From NCBI GenBank assembly GCA_963678705.1, contig OY783214.1:4154001-4218000 (forward strand): 64,000 nucleotides of DNA, read 5' to 3'. Each line of letters starts with the position of its first letter. The first letter of the stretch is position 1. The DNA is from Panorpa germanica (taxonomy: Eukaryota; Arthropoda; Insecta; Mecoptera; Panorpidae). The translations under genes and the position numbers were made by a program. Shown here piece after piece: positions 27,801 through 39,499 of this stretch. The notes beneath the pieces are model-generated. The model was not told where the DNA came from and did no database searches. It was given only the letters and a program-made list of their open reading frames with translations.

Positions 27801-30800
27801 CCTTTGAGTCTTCCACGTAAGACTTCCAGGTCACTTTATGAAATCCCCGTCTTCCCCCATCCACATGATGCGGCGCTTTATTAGGAGTCAATGCGTTGTC
27901 AACACTGTCGTAAGTGTATTGTGCGTCTTTGATTTTATTCGCCACTCGACCAATTGTTGCTCCGAAACTTATTGGCGTTTTGGAATATGCTGCACAGATA
28001 TCAAAGCACTTTACATTATTTTTCTTTCTGACCAGATAACAAATTTTTATTCGACGTTCTTATATGTCATAATTCATTTACATATAATACCCAGTAAACA
28101 ATTTGGTGAAGTGCCCTATTTAGTGACGTTCGAGTCACTCGTACAATTCAATTCTAACGCTTTACAAGTTCTCTACCTGTCACAGATTTTGTGTTGGTTG
28201 TTAGAATTTTTTCATAATAATATTCTTTCCTTTTCCAACATCATTCATTAAGTAGCAGTTGTTTCTTTCACACTAGGATATACATTTGTTTAGTTCATAT
28301 TCATTCCAAAGTGAGAGGTTAGACAAGTAAAATATATTTCTCACCGTTATACTTGTATAGTATTTCGTTCTGTACAGTATGTTTAAAGTATATGCTATCC
28401 TTTTTCAACAAATATTTCTTTAATGGTAATAGGCACACGCTGTCTCCCTCAATCTCCGAATATAATGTGTTTAAACGAATACGAGTATTTAAACTGTAAG
28501 TAGCGATGCTAAGACAGAGGTTTTAAACCTAACGCAGACCTGCCGATCGTGGATTTTTGAATCACCAAAACAATGTAAAAAACTAATATAACGAGTATTG
28601 TTGAAGATGAATAATATTCATTAAAAAAATGACGATCCGTACTAAAGATTACATCTATTTATTTCTTCATTTAAATATTTATATTTTGCAGACTCTAAAA
28701 AGTAGAATTCCATTAAGTTTTATACCCCTGCCATTCTGCTAGTGTCAAATTTATAACTCCGGTAATAAATCATAAACCAGAGTCGCTTTTAATTCAGCAG
28801 TGAACCGTCGTTGCGATCTCTGTAGGTCATAAAAAGGGCCTTTCCTATGAACGACTGAATAGAAAACGAACACGTTCCAGACAAAAAACTTATGATATGT
28901 AATAGAAATTAAGTAGAATTTACTCCAAAATGTTTACTGGGTAGTGTCACAATATATATATTTTATTAAATAAACCAAATGCTCAACTCTGATTGACACT
29001 CTATTTCTATTAACTTAACGTTTTTATTCTCGACTTACAATCCAGGTCCTCGTATCCCATAATAATGTCTTGAGGAAATCCTCTTTTGTTAGGGACTTTT
29101 ATAACTCTAACAGCAGCTCCGTATGTTATAACCTTAAAACAACAAAAAATCAACAGATGCATTATTACATTACTGTTCTAATTAGGCCTAATTAGGTCAA
29201 TAGGCTAATTCCACTATGAGTAGGAGCAACAGGGCATTATCCGTGTGCATGAGAGTGAGTGAGACATAAACCTTGATTACATGACACCTGGAAAATGGCC
29301 GCCTGGTCAAGTTAGCAGGTAGGCATACGATCATTGTACATACTAACACTACTCAATCTTACACATTTTGTTCATCAGAAAATAAGTGATGTCTGCCAGT
29401 CCTGGGATCTTGGACTACTAATACTGTTTATTAAGTGAGCGACTTTTTGAATTTCCCGCGCTGTAACTTTAAATACAACACTGCTCCTGTCAACTATCAT
29501 GTACTAATAGGGATTGAGAAACATGACTTTGACGCCAACTACCGAGAAAAATGTAAAGCAAAGTGGTGGCAAGTGGTATAGAAAACAATAAGGAATTTGT
29601 TAAATTAATAATTTTTTTAATCTAATCGAAATAATTTTAAGTAATGTCTTCTTCAAAAGTATCGTGCTGTATCCGTGGCTGTTTCAATATGCCATATAAA
29701 AACAAAAACCAAAATACAAGTGTGAAATTTTATCGTTTCCCTGCGAGTACTATGGATAACCTTTAAACGTCAACAATGGATAAATGCAGTGAAAAACTAT
29801 GTGTAAGTAAATTATTTTAATAAAAAAATTTAATTAATCACAATCAAATTTGAAAAGCTAAGTATTATAAAATAGAATATTAAACTATATAATAATTATT
29901 TTATGAAATAAATAAAATAGTAATAAGTAAAAGTAAAATTTAAAAAATTTGTGTTTCAGAAAATATCTAAAGGATTGGGAACTAACTAAAAATACACGCA
30001 TTTGTAGTGATCATTTTGTGAATAATCAAAAGTCAGAACATCCTCGGCATCCTTCATACACACCAACAATTTTTCCTGGTAAAGTAAATACCAAAAAATC
30101 CACTCAGTCATTTGAACGTTTCGAACGATTACGGCAACGGAATGTACGAAGTGAAATGAATATCATTAATAATAATAATAATAATAATAATGAAATTGAA
30201 ATTCAAGAGGATAATTATGTAGATATTGAAACACAGAGCGTTGAAGATCATTATGCTTCTGATGCTACTCCACAAAAAACAACTCGTAGTATAACATGTC
30301 AAACTGATGAAATTGTTGATGAAAGTGTTTTAGATGAACATAAGTATTTTTTTTGTAACATAAATTCCCGTGATGGTGTAACTACTGCAGAAGTGCAAGT
30401 AAACATTCCAATATTATAATATAACTAATTTGCCGCTTTTACGAAAGAATGTTGAAGATGTTGGGTGTGATCCAATTACTCCAGATCCTATTAAATCTGA
30501 TTATCAAGGTTTCAATGGAATTACTTCTATTCATGATGACCAATCGTTAAGCAGTTTAACAGGTGTTAATTTTTCAATATTTGCATTTCTATTGAATATG
30601 CTTCCCGACATAAAATCTACCAAAATAGATAAAAAAACGTAATTACTTATCACTTTGACAAAATTGAAAACTGGTCTGACATTTACAGCATTAGGAGTCT
30701 ATTCTGCATCCACAGAACTTCAGCACAAAAAATATTTATCAGTAACTTACAAAAACTGAATATTTTATTGAAAAATTTTATAGTTTGGCCTTAATTTAAT

Positions 30801-32100
30801 TATTTTTTGCATTATTTATTTATATACTATTCTATGCATATACTATTTCTACGCTGTTTACATCACAATCCTTTACATTTATGACACCAGAGCGCTCCAC
30901 TTTCGGCAGTAGTGCTGCCTCTACAGTTGTTGCTCAATCCCTATAGACCACTGTCAATTTTGAGCAAGCTGCATCATTTAGGTTATGTGTTACAGCCATT
31001 GAAAACAGACAACCTCGTGAATTTTAAAGAATATGTAACTCGTTACCGATTTTGTGATTGGATTCGAAATACATTACGATTAAGCTATATATCAAATACA
31101 TTGACTTCATTGAATGAAACGTGGAAACGTGGGTAAGGCATTGGAGTGTATTGGATTTCTTTCGAAGTGTCCTCTGCGACACACTTGTGTATTGATAAGC
31201 ATTAAATGAGTATTTTTTCTCACGATAAAGTGTGATGATGTGCGTCAACTTAATCGAAACTAATAAGTTCTTCCTATTGCGCAACTAGTTCAAACAAATC
31301 CTGTGATACCGGATGATACAAATGAAAAGTTTTTACTTATTTTACTTTTACTGTCATCCTGTTAAATGTCGTCCAAGTGTATTCGTAGATAACAACAGGA
31401 TCAGCAGGATTTTTTTTGTTTGGAAGAAATCCATATCCCGCAACTTCAAGTTCAATATATTTTGTTTTATACAATGATTTAGGGGGAGGTAGCACTGGTC
31501 CTTCGTCAGCGGGCCCTTCGTCATTATATTCTTCTGAAATTTTTTTATTTGTTACCAGTGAATCTTTTTTCTAGATAAAATAGAATCGTCAGCTTCAATT
31601 ATATTTATATCTATTCAATGTGAACATTTGATTCAAATGTTTACCTCCAATGTATGTGACTCAAATATTGTAAGATTGACATTGCAAGTTTCCTGCTACA
31701 CGGTGGAACGAATGTTTGATCCGAATGATTTATTTATTTTATTAATATGTTGATATTATTGACACTGACACTGTTTAACAAAAACTATCAAGTAAATAAA
31801 GAAACTTACAAGTATAAAACCTTCCCTTGTTGAACGATTCGTGCAGCAGTGTATGACATGTGAATTAAGTGTGGTGTGGTGGGGGTAGAAGAATCTTTTA
31901 CCGCGGGTCAAAAGACCGACAACAGCCCGAACTTTTTCCAACGTGAACGTTATTTATAGACAAACGGAGGTTACTTTACGTTAAAATTACGTAGACAGCT
32001 CACATATTCATAATGTTAAATGGACTCGGATCTTACCTTGGAAGTCGTCCTCGTAGAGGATGATCTCATTGCCAAATTGATCATCAAGATTATCTTCCAT
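24841..32100 (-). CDS. Mutarotase-like pseudoenzyme C with GFGPGQGG-repeat insert, 719 aa
   Basis: Exons 32100-32037, 31533-31346, 29132-29039, 27989-27802, 27015-26839, 26761-26674, 26600-26453, 26379-26283, 26111-25293, 25202-25068, 25002-24841 (2160 nt, in frame). Leader is acidic (MEDNLDDQFGNEIILYEDD), without signal peptide. Catalytic positions are lost: HHVDGG for LHGG, NYLFLNL for NHxYFNL, LQFQ for LETQ, ANKI for NRI, FNHNM for DHNF. The 273-codon insert exon contains several near-perfect GFGPGQGG repeats, the shared Cys motif (CTEECMCRLTEFEKAQLL), a Met/Gly run (GMGMGMG) and MYGPDG-type repeats. Intron 2 hosts a decayed THAP/DDE transposon, a MITE and repeat R1. Intact frame and conserved splice sites argue against a pseudogene. 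Confidence 0.86.
25748..25890. repeat. 24-bp minisatellite coding GFGPGQGG
   Basis: Tandem copies of a ~24-bp unit (TCCTTGACCTGGACCAAATC on the + strand) inside the insert exon of gene C. They encode GFGPGQGG on the minus strand with few differences between units, so the array probably varies in length between individuals. Confidence 0.85.
26171..26266. mobile_element. 96-bp MITE flanked by TTAA (piggyBac-like)
   Basis: Ends GGTGAAACGATACTTGGCC and its inverse with one mismatch, bounded by TTAA on both sides (26167-26170 and 26267-26270). TTAA duplications are typical of the piggyBac superfamily. It makes up more than half of the 171-bp intron 8 of gene C. Confidence 0.8.
27060..27610 (-). 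repeat. Strand-asymmetric pyrimidine tract in intron 4 of gene C
   Basis: Purine-rich on the + strand (GAAAGAAGTAGCGAGGAAAC and similar), so C/T-rich in the gene C transcript. Long open frames here are low-complexity artefacts. Confidence 0.65.
28090..28941. mobile_element. MITE family 2, copy 2 (852 bp)
   Basis: Inverse copy of 20857-21698 with termini CCCAGTAAACA and TGTTTACTGGG, flanked by TA on both sides (28088-28089, 28942-28943). TA flanks suggest mobilisation by a Tc1/mariner-type transposase. It lies in intron 3 of gene C. Confidence 0.83.
29208..29417. repeat. Repeat R1, copy 2
   Basis: Matches 13480-13680 over ~200 bp in the same orientation, apart from a short insertion (TAGGAGCAACAGG) near the left end. 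It lies in intron 2 of gene C, next to the THAP transposon. Confidence 0.75.
29507..30944 (+). mobile_element. Decayed THAP/DDE (HARBI1-like) DNA transposon
   Basis: Bounded by an inverted repeat: ATAGGGATTGAG at 29507-29518 and CTCAATCCCTAT at 30933-30944. Inside are a THAP zinc-finger exon pair and the start of a helical region seen in THAP-plus-DDE_Tnp_4 transposases (SLTGVNFSIFAFLLNMLP, then a diverged ...IHRTSAQKIF region). The DDE catalytic domain is absent, so it is internally deleted and non-autonomous. It is nested in intron 2 of mutarotase-like gene C on the opposite strand. Confidence 0.7.
29644..30788 (+). pseudogene. Broken THAP-transposase gene
   Basis: A start at 29644 opens a THAP domain (CCIRGCFNMPYKN, then VKFYRFP). 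A one-base insertion near 29762-29765 shifts the frame before the RQQWINAVKNY block. A GTAAGT donor at about 29803 and a TTTCAG acceptor at about 29959 join it to KYLKDWELTKNTRICSDHF, which carries the CxxH half of the zinc site. A further stop at 30417-30419 and frame changes near 30640 precede the residual transposase region that ends about 30788. Several disruptions and a missing DDE domain mark it as dead. Confidence 0.72.
31625..31960 (-). repeat. Repeat R2, copy 1
   Basis: Similar, in inverse orientation, to about 59260-59600. Shared blocks include GACACTGACACTGTTTAACA and GGTCAAAAGACCGACAACAG. It lies in intron 1 of gene C. Confidence 0.7.
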
Positions 32101-32955
32101 ATTCGTTTCTCTCCAATTTCTTTAATTTTTTTAAATGTTTTTGGGTTGTACAGATTCTGTACAATTTTTAATTTTACTTACGAATAATTTTTTTGCATTT
32201 TTGAATTTTTTAATTCGTAAATAAAACTATTTTGTAGTGTTATTAGCCTACTTTGGCCTACTTATATTAGTTACAAAAACCGGATTGAGCGCCATGACTC
32301 AAATCCTTATGAAATTGACTAACAGCACTGGAAATATGCCAATATTTATAGTTAGTTTGAATGCTATAGAATGAATTAGAAAGTGAAATAGTTAAAGGGA
32401 CAGAATGTTGCACCATTCCTCAGACGTCATGTTGAAATATATCTACAAAAATGACGTCAGACTCTATGGACACGTACCACTAAACGTTCACAACGATCAT
32501 TCCTGCCGTACAAACTTGGCGACCGTGGTCGTTTATTATATTAATATTTATTATATCTATACTGCTGTCACTTTCGACGCATGCGCATACAGAACAAATA
32601 GGAACATATACCTTTCTCTCTCGCACACATTTTGGCCACACTTTTAATCTATAGAAAACAGGCTATTCACTCTTCATATATATATATGCTTTAAGCATAT
32701 CTTTTAACACAGTTTGGACCCGAAGGATAAGAATTACATTTTTTCATAAATAATTGATTTCTTGTTCATTTTTATTCTTACATTGCATAACAAATATACA
32801 GTACAAATCCTTGATACTATTTTTGTCAGGTTACATTTTACTACGTTTACATATTTTTGTTGTGTTACATTTTCACAATAACAACTGTTACAAGTTGATA
32901 AAACATTTTCATTTTTTTTACTTTTAAAAACATACATAAAGTACATGTTGTGATG
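32101..32955. other. Intergenic spacer between genes C and D
   Basis: AT-rich; should hold the promoter of C and the 3' flank of D. A short TA run lies near 32680. Nothing else recognised. Confidence 0.5.
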
Positions 32956-35900
32956 TCACATGCTCAGAGACGCCATTCCTGTTTTATTTGCATTCACTTT
33001 ATTAATTAAACATTCCTCCTTGCCGAATTGTATTCCAAATTTGTAAACAGTCCTATGTCTGTAAGTCTCGCCTGGATTCAGCAACGTAGTTCTAAAATTG
33101 CACTGAAAATAAACAGTTCAAAACCATATTTAATTATCTGTTGCAGTTTTCGAATAATCGGCAAAGAAATTTATAGAATGACACTTCAACAAAAAGTAGT
33201 TCACTTTATTAACACAATATATATGAGTTTTTTTATAATTGAATAAATGATCTTACATGATGTACAGCATCCGGATACTTTTGCGTATTGAAACAAAATC
33301 CGCCGTGTTTCCGATATCTGGCCCCCATTTTCCCACGAATCTCGGAATATTTTGGCCATTTGTATGTTGTGGGGCCCCAGTCGGGCATTTCTTGCTGCAA
33401 AATAAAAACAATTTATGAATTAATTAGGGTTACAAAAACTTAATAAATGTAGTAAATGTAAATGATATGGTGCCAACCTCACAAACGTCAAATTTGTGTG
33501 CATCGCAGTTCCTTCGCTCTCCCACTCGATCCATCGGTAGACACTTGTCTGAAACTTCAGGTAAAGGTGTAGGTTCAGGAGGCGCCTCCAAAGCGGCGCT
33601 TTCTGATGATTTTTTCGATGGTAAGCCAAGCGAAGAAGTTATTTCCGTCGATTTGTTTAACATTTGCAAGGACAATGTTTGGCTACTTTGAGAGACCTCT
33701 GTGCTAGTTTCCTCAGTAATTGTAGTATCCGGTTTTTCGATGGATATTACAGAAGGGCGGTCTCCACCCCCTTCGTTAGTTTTAAACCCGCATTCCCTGG
33801 CCGTACAATCGCACACGGGTTCACAAATTGGTTGCTCCTCTATTTTTGGCAAGGAATCGCTTTTCTTACTCTTACTGCTTGATGACGTACTTGATATTTT
33901 CTTTGACGTGCCTGAACTACCTTTGGAACTACGTTTCGATTTGCTGCTTGATTTGGAGCAACTTCTCAATAGCGAATTTTCGGAATCTTTCAGTTTTCTT
34001 GTCATAAATCCATCATCGTCTGTCATGAAGTATCTGTCGGCATCATCAAATTCAGTGTCAATGTCCATCTGAGTGTCAAACACAACATTCTGAAGCCAGA
34101 ATTCATCGTAGTACATATCCACCGGTCTTATCTAATCATGAAAATAAAGAAGAATAAATGATTTATCATTAAAAACATAGAAAACAAAACAAACTTTTAA
34201 AAAATAATCACCACATCATCAGGATCAGGAAAAAAGTTTCCAGTGAAAAATCTAACTCCTGGTTGGTCACTGTAGATTTCCAATATTCGGCCAGTGTTCG
34301 GATGTAGAACTCTAAACAAATGAAATAATTTAAGAAAACTCATTCCGCGGGTTTTTATTTATACGCAAACGGATGTTACTTTCCGAACAGCACTTGTATT
34401 TTACTTACCTTGCAATAATCGATAACTTCTGTTCTGAGCCTTTGGTTATAACGAAGGTATGATCGTATCCGCCACCAGACACTTGACGAAGAGCACCTCC
34501 AAGACCGCGAGGAACACGTAAGTCATACACGGTTCCTCGAACACCCCGAAACATGCCTGAATGTATAAAAAGATTTATCTTTTCACCTTCGAAACAGCCT
34601 CTAATATTCTCCAGCATGGAATTTAAAATAAAGGGGCTATAGGGCCCTAATAATCATTTTAGTAACTTACCTTTTGATGTCCCATCAACATAGACAAGAC
34701 AAACTTTCTCGGAATTTATGGACACTATATGTTTGTACAATTCCCTATGACCGGCGCCCTAATTAAAAACACAATGTTATTAAATATGCCATTTGATTAG
34801 ATCATGATTTTATAATTAATCATGATCGACCGAGAAAACATACATGATGAATACATGGCTTGTGTCCTCATTTTTTAGTGGTGGATTTTTCAATTGTTGA
34901 TTGAACTTGATGTTAATAAATGTGTATTGGCGTGTCTATTTTATTAAATATCTAAATGTTGACGAAGATATAGCAATTAAAAATTTGAATTGTAGTTGTA
35001 GCGCTAGAGATGATTGGCCATTTGTATGACGTGAAATGCATTTTAACGTCAGTTATTTGTTGAGTAGGTCAGTGCTGTGGTAATGTTTTGTAGCTGTTGG
35101 TAGTCGAAATATTCAAGTTAAGTCAAAGAATAATAAGTTTTTATTTTATTTAACTCTGTTAAGACAGACATAATATAGAAATTTTATTGTTCCCTGAAAT
35201 AGATGTAAATAATATTTGCTATTTTGATATATAAATACATATAGCAGAGATTTATGAGCTGTAAGGTTGGCAGCGGTTGTTATGTCACATGCATTTGGAA
35301 TGTGTACAACGTTGAATCCCGTTAATAATTAAAGAGACAAAATGACTTTTTCAATTGTTAATGTACATATAAGGAGTTATTATAAAATAATTGAACATTT
35401 GAGGTTCTAGTAACCCACTTTATCAATATATAGTACAGTTTTATAGAAATTAAGACATAGGACACAAGGCCATTAAGAGTAAAGAGAGTGATAGAGGAAT
35501 GAAATAGAAGGAGGAAGCTAACGAAAGACAGAAGAAGATGGAGAAATAATCGCGAAACAGGCATGAAAGATATATCAGGAGTTACGGAAGTGCATTAGAT
35601 GAAACTCACATGACCAGCTAAATTGAAATATGGATGCATAGACAAATTAATATGCGTCGGTGCGTCACATCTGGCGTAGAAATTTACTATAAAGTTATTG
35701 TCATGAGTCATCTCAAATTTGACAACAACAAACAAGTTTCCTGGAAGACCGGCGCTGCCATCTTTTGAAATGTGTGTCATTATTACCTTTAAAATAAATG
35801 TTACATTTATTTGTTCATATGTATTTATGTTATGTGATGATATCTATTAAATAAATCTCATACTTTATTCCCATCAATGTAGGAGTCCCAAATAATTTTA

Positions 35901-36794
35901 TCGAAACCAATAAATCCGCCGTTCAAATGATGCTTGTCAATCCAATTTGCGTCTATTTCATACAAGCGTCCATTAAGCTCGAAGGAAGCGTTCTTGGTTT
36001 TATCGTTCAGTCTTCCACAAAGGGCACCGAAATATGGATGGTCTTCATTGATGTAACCTTCAAAAACGCCCAAATGGCCATGTAGTTCATCGCTGATTAA
36101 ATTATAAACAAATATTGAAGATTATATTTACCATAGATATCATCATATCCAAAAAGTATGTCCTCCATAACACCACATCGATCTGGAACTTTAATCGCTG
36201 TAATAGTTGCACCATATGTTATAACCTAAAAAGCAGAGCAACGTTTTGATTCAGGTCTCTAATATATACCTTGTAGACAATCACAGGAAGTAAATATTAC
36301 ACTTAAATTAGCTTGAAGTGAGCTAGCAAGTCAGAAACTAGTTCATCTACCTGGACAAGCATCCTTTTCTCGTTCGTCCATGTATACCTTTTGATTATTT
36401 TAAAGGAGCCTGTATTAGGATTTCTAATAAAACCAAATCCATCTTCTAATAATTGAACTGTTTGCTCTGGTGGACAGGGTGGAGGAGGAGGAGGTGGAGG
36501 TGGCGGAGGAGGCTCTGGCTTTTCTTCAGGAACTTCTCCTTCTGCAAAGTGTTACCTTGTATGTAATAGTTGCTGCTGTCGTACGATCAAAATATATTTA
36601 AAAAATAATGGTACTAAGATATCTGTTGGAAGATGGTACTACAAGTTGAAAAAAAGGAAACTTGTAACATATAAGTAACTCAAATAATTAGGATCAGATC
36701 ATGCTGAATGCCTCAGATAAACAGCTACTGTTCTTGAGCAAATACCTGCAGGAGGTGGCGCTTCTGGAGCAGGAGTTGCAGGTTTAGATGCCAT
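32956..36794 (-). CDS. Mutarotase-like pseudoenzyme D with Ser/Lys-rich insert, 659 aa
   Basis: Exons 36794-36746, 36541-36351, 36225-36132, 36057-35864, 35786-35610, 34758-34671, 34556-34409, 34311-34212, 34131-33478, 33394-33257, 33102-32956 (1980 nt, in frame). The N terminus is Pro-rich (MASKPATPAPEAPPP and a run of 11 Pro in exon 2). It keeps one catalytic His (MHPYFNL) and the Asp of YDHTF. It has Asn for the LHGG His (HLNGG), Asn for the catalytic Glu (FNTQ), and DK for the substrate-binding NR pair. The 218-codon insert exon sits at the same junction as in A-C. It is acidic, then Ser/Lys-rich, with a shortened Cys motif (ICEPVCDC). Its donor (GAG|GTTGGC) is weak. Likely intermediate between the active enzymes and A-C. 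Confidence 0.86.
34854..35474. mobile_element. MITE family 1, ~620-bp copy in intron 5 of gene D
   Basis: Left end ATGGCTTGTGTCCTC (one G lost) and right end GGACACAAGGCCATT. Full-length interior. Confidence 0.83.
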
Positions 36795-37118
36795 TTATAT
36801 AAATCAACACACGGTTTTACAATTTTTTTATATTTTTATTTTTTTCGTTGAATTAATTTAAAATTATTAAAATACTGTGCACAAGAAATTTAGATGGATG
36901 GAATTTTTTTTAGTTTTTATTATATACTGCTAATTTGACATTTTATGAAAGTAGTTTGTTGAAATTTTGCTTACGAATTTTTGAATTTTGACTGATTTGA
37001 TTGTTATTTGTGAATCAACTTTTTTGTTATCTAGTTAACATACTTTGTTTTAGGTGGGGTCAGCAGGGGTGCATATTTTTTCGGTATCTAATCATTTTCC
37101 TGGTTCTTTACATAGCAC

Positions 37119-37352
37119 ATGGGCTAAAAAGTCCCGGGCCTAACACATAGATGGCGCTAGTTTTAATGCAGTTACCTTTTTTTCATTTAATACTAACCTT
37201 CAAAAGACAGCTGTTAAAATTTCATGATATTCTATTCAGTAGTTTGTGAGTTATTGTGCTAAGAGTGACGATACTTTTGTTATTTTTAAAACAATGGATC
37301 AAAAGCAATTTCGTGTTTTAATTTTACACTGCTTCTTGATGGGAAAAAATAC
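37119..37352 (+). mobile_element. Mariner transposon 5' fragment
   Basis: Starts around GGGCTAAAAAGTCCCGGGCC, a mariner-like terminus, followed by an ATG at 37294 and FRVLILHCFLMGKNT, the conserved transposase N terminus. It breaks off after ~20 codons, so it is a dead 5' fragment. Confidence 0.7.
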
Positions 37353-37517
37353 CGGCGACTCATACTTAAAACAAGTTGTGGGGTATAAACTGCCGATATA
37401 ACTAAAACGGACTCACTTATTTTTCTATAATGTATATAGAAACGAATAAGATAAAATTCATTATCGTATTATAGATTTATACCACTCTTATAACCTCTTT
37501 TAAGTATAAGTCACCGC
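37353..37517. mobile_element. Small inverted-repeat element
   Basis: GGCGACTCATACTTAAAACA at the left and TTTTAAGTATAAGTCACCGCC at the right form imperfect inverted repeats that extend about 40 bp inward. It begins exactly where the mariner fragment ends. Confidence 0.55.
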
Positions 37518-37821
37518 CGAACTATCGTGATTTGGATTATAGTTTCATATATAAGAGCAGCATTATTACAAAATACAAAAATAGTATTGGCGCTATTGAT
37601 ATAATACGCATCTAAAAACACAGCAATTAATTTGAATATTAATGACATGACGCGATAAGATAAGTCATTGCCAAAACCCAATTCAATTCAAGGATTTACA
37701 GATATACACCAGCGACCTGTGATAACCCCCCAGCCCGGCCATGAAGCTCTAATACTTCGTTTGGATGTTTACAGTTTCGTTATTTGTAAGCTAAGTACCA
37801 AACAAGGCGAGTGTAGACATC

Positions 37822-39403
37822 ATGAAAGTGTTTGCCGTATTATTTATTATCATCGGATTATGCTTACCAGTAAGTGAACAATATTTTAATAGATTACTAC
37901 GTTAGGGATACAATAAACGGAATTTCCTGCAGTTAAACTTAATGCATATTTAGTAATCCTGTTCAAATCTATTCACTCTTTGTACTTATCTCTGCTTTGT
38001 ACATGTTATTAGTTTTTTAAATGTATTTTTTAATGTAAAAATCCGCCTGCTATATAGGCGTCTCTTTTAACGTCCCTTTTATTGTATGCAATAAGTGATA
38101 ATAATACGAAAGCTGTTCGGAAAGTAACCTCTGTCATTCAATAAATAAAAAACTCGCAGAGGTACAAATATTTTGACATAAGTCTCTTGAAACTACAGCT
38201 TTCCACTATTTTGAAACACAGTCACCATTTAAATTCAGGCACTTATTAAAGCATTTCTTCAACTTGCAAAAATCGGAATTTATATATGCGATCACAAAAT
38301 GTCAAATGGTCTAATATTTTGTTATCAACTGCATACAAAACACACATCGTAAAACGATGGTTCTCACGAATTGTTTCAACAATGGGCTTGTGTCCTCATT
38401 ATTTAGTGGTCGATTTTTCAATTGTTTATTGAAATTGATGTTAATAAATGTGAATTCGCGTCTCTATTTTATTAAATATCTAAATGTTGACGGAGATATA
38501 GCAATTAAAAATTTGAATTGTAGTTTTACGCTAGAGATGGTTGGAGTAGGTCAGTGCTGTGGTATTGTTTTGTAGCTGTTGGTTGTCGAAATAATCAAGT
38601 CAAGTCAAAGAATAATAAGTTTTTATTTTATTTAACCCTGTTACGGCAGACATAATATTGAAATTTTATTGTTCCTTGAAATAGCTGTAAATAATATTAG
38701 ATATATAAATATATATTGCAGAGACTTATGAGCTGTGTAAAAGAGATAGTAACTAGCAGTTGTGATGTCACATGCATTGGGAATGTGTACTACGTTGAAT
38801 CCCTTTAATAATTAAAAAGACAAAATGACTTTTATAATTGTTAATATCTCCTGCAATATAAGGAGTTATTAAAATAATTGAACATTTGAGGTTCTAGTAA
38901 CCCACTTTATCAATATATAGTACACTTTACACAAATTCAGACATAGGACACAAGCCCATTTTCTTGGTGAGATCACAACTGCAAGGTTACTGATTATGTC
39001 TACTGCCTCACAGTCCTCGTGATTTAATATAAATATAAATGTCAAGGTGTTATTGAATTTATTAAATTTGCAGAATTCCCAACAAGCAACGCATGACGTC
39101 ATTGTGCACTGTCGTCACAATTTTCCAGCAGATGTTTTTAAAATACAAAAAATGTTTAAATCCGAAGATTTTAATGATGTGAACTACAATGCAAAATGTT
39201 TACTGAAATGTATACTAGAAAAGAGTAAAGTTGTAAATGAAGATGGTGTTTACATCAGTGATAATTTCCAGTACGTTGATGCGGATCTAGTTGATGAGTT
39301 CAGAACCTGCGTGGAAAATATTGACAGATGGCACAGCTGTGACAAGGCCTTTGAATTAGCTAAATGTATTCACTTTAAAATAGCAAAATATTCTACTCAA
39401 TAA
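37822..39403 (+). CDS. Odorant-binding protein (classical six-Cys), 125 aa
   Basis: Small secreted carrier of the insect PBP/GOBP family, which binds hydrophobic ligands in sensillum lymph or other fluids. Exon 1 (37822-37869) encodes a signal peptide, MKVFAVLFIIIGLCLP, followed by GTAAGT. Exon 2 (39074-39403) follows a TTTGCAG acceptor and ends in TAA. The mature part has exactly six Cys in the pattern C-x28-C-x3-C-x32-C-x9-C-x8-C. The C2-x3-C3 and C5-x8-C6 spacings are diagnostic and allow three disulfides. The 1.2-kb intron holds a MITE copy. The gene is on the opposite strand to the mutarotase array and between its members D and E. The ligand cannot be read from sequence. Confidence 0.92.
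38381..38960. mobile_element. MITE family 1 copy in the OBP intron
   Basis: AATGGGCTTGTGTCC at the left and GGACACAAGCCCATT at the right; short internal deletion near the GCTAGAGATGG block. Confidence 0.85.
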
Positions 39404-39499
39404 AAATATTAGAAACAGTATAATAGTTATTTATTTTTGTGTTTAATTATAAGCTACTTTAGTTTCTATGAGGTTGTGTGAATTTCTATATATTTTACG

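Larger units (their letters stand above)
36795..37821. other. Intergenic region between gene D and the OBP gene
   Basis: Divergent promoters for D (-) and the OBP (+) should be here. It contains a mariner 5' fragment (about 37119-37352) and a ~165-bp inverted-repeat element (37353-37517). Confidence 0.5.

Noticed and set aside
30912..31136. 74-aa plus-strand frame after the THAP transposon
   Set aside because: Begins inside the transposon terminus, matches nothing I know, and has no supporting start or splice context.
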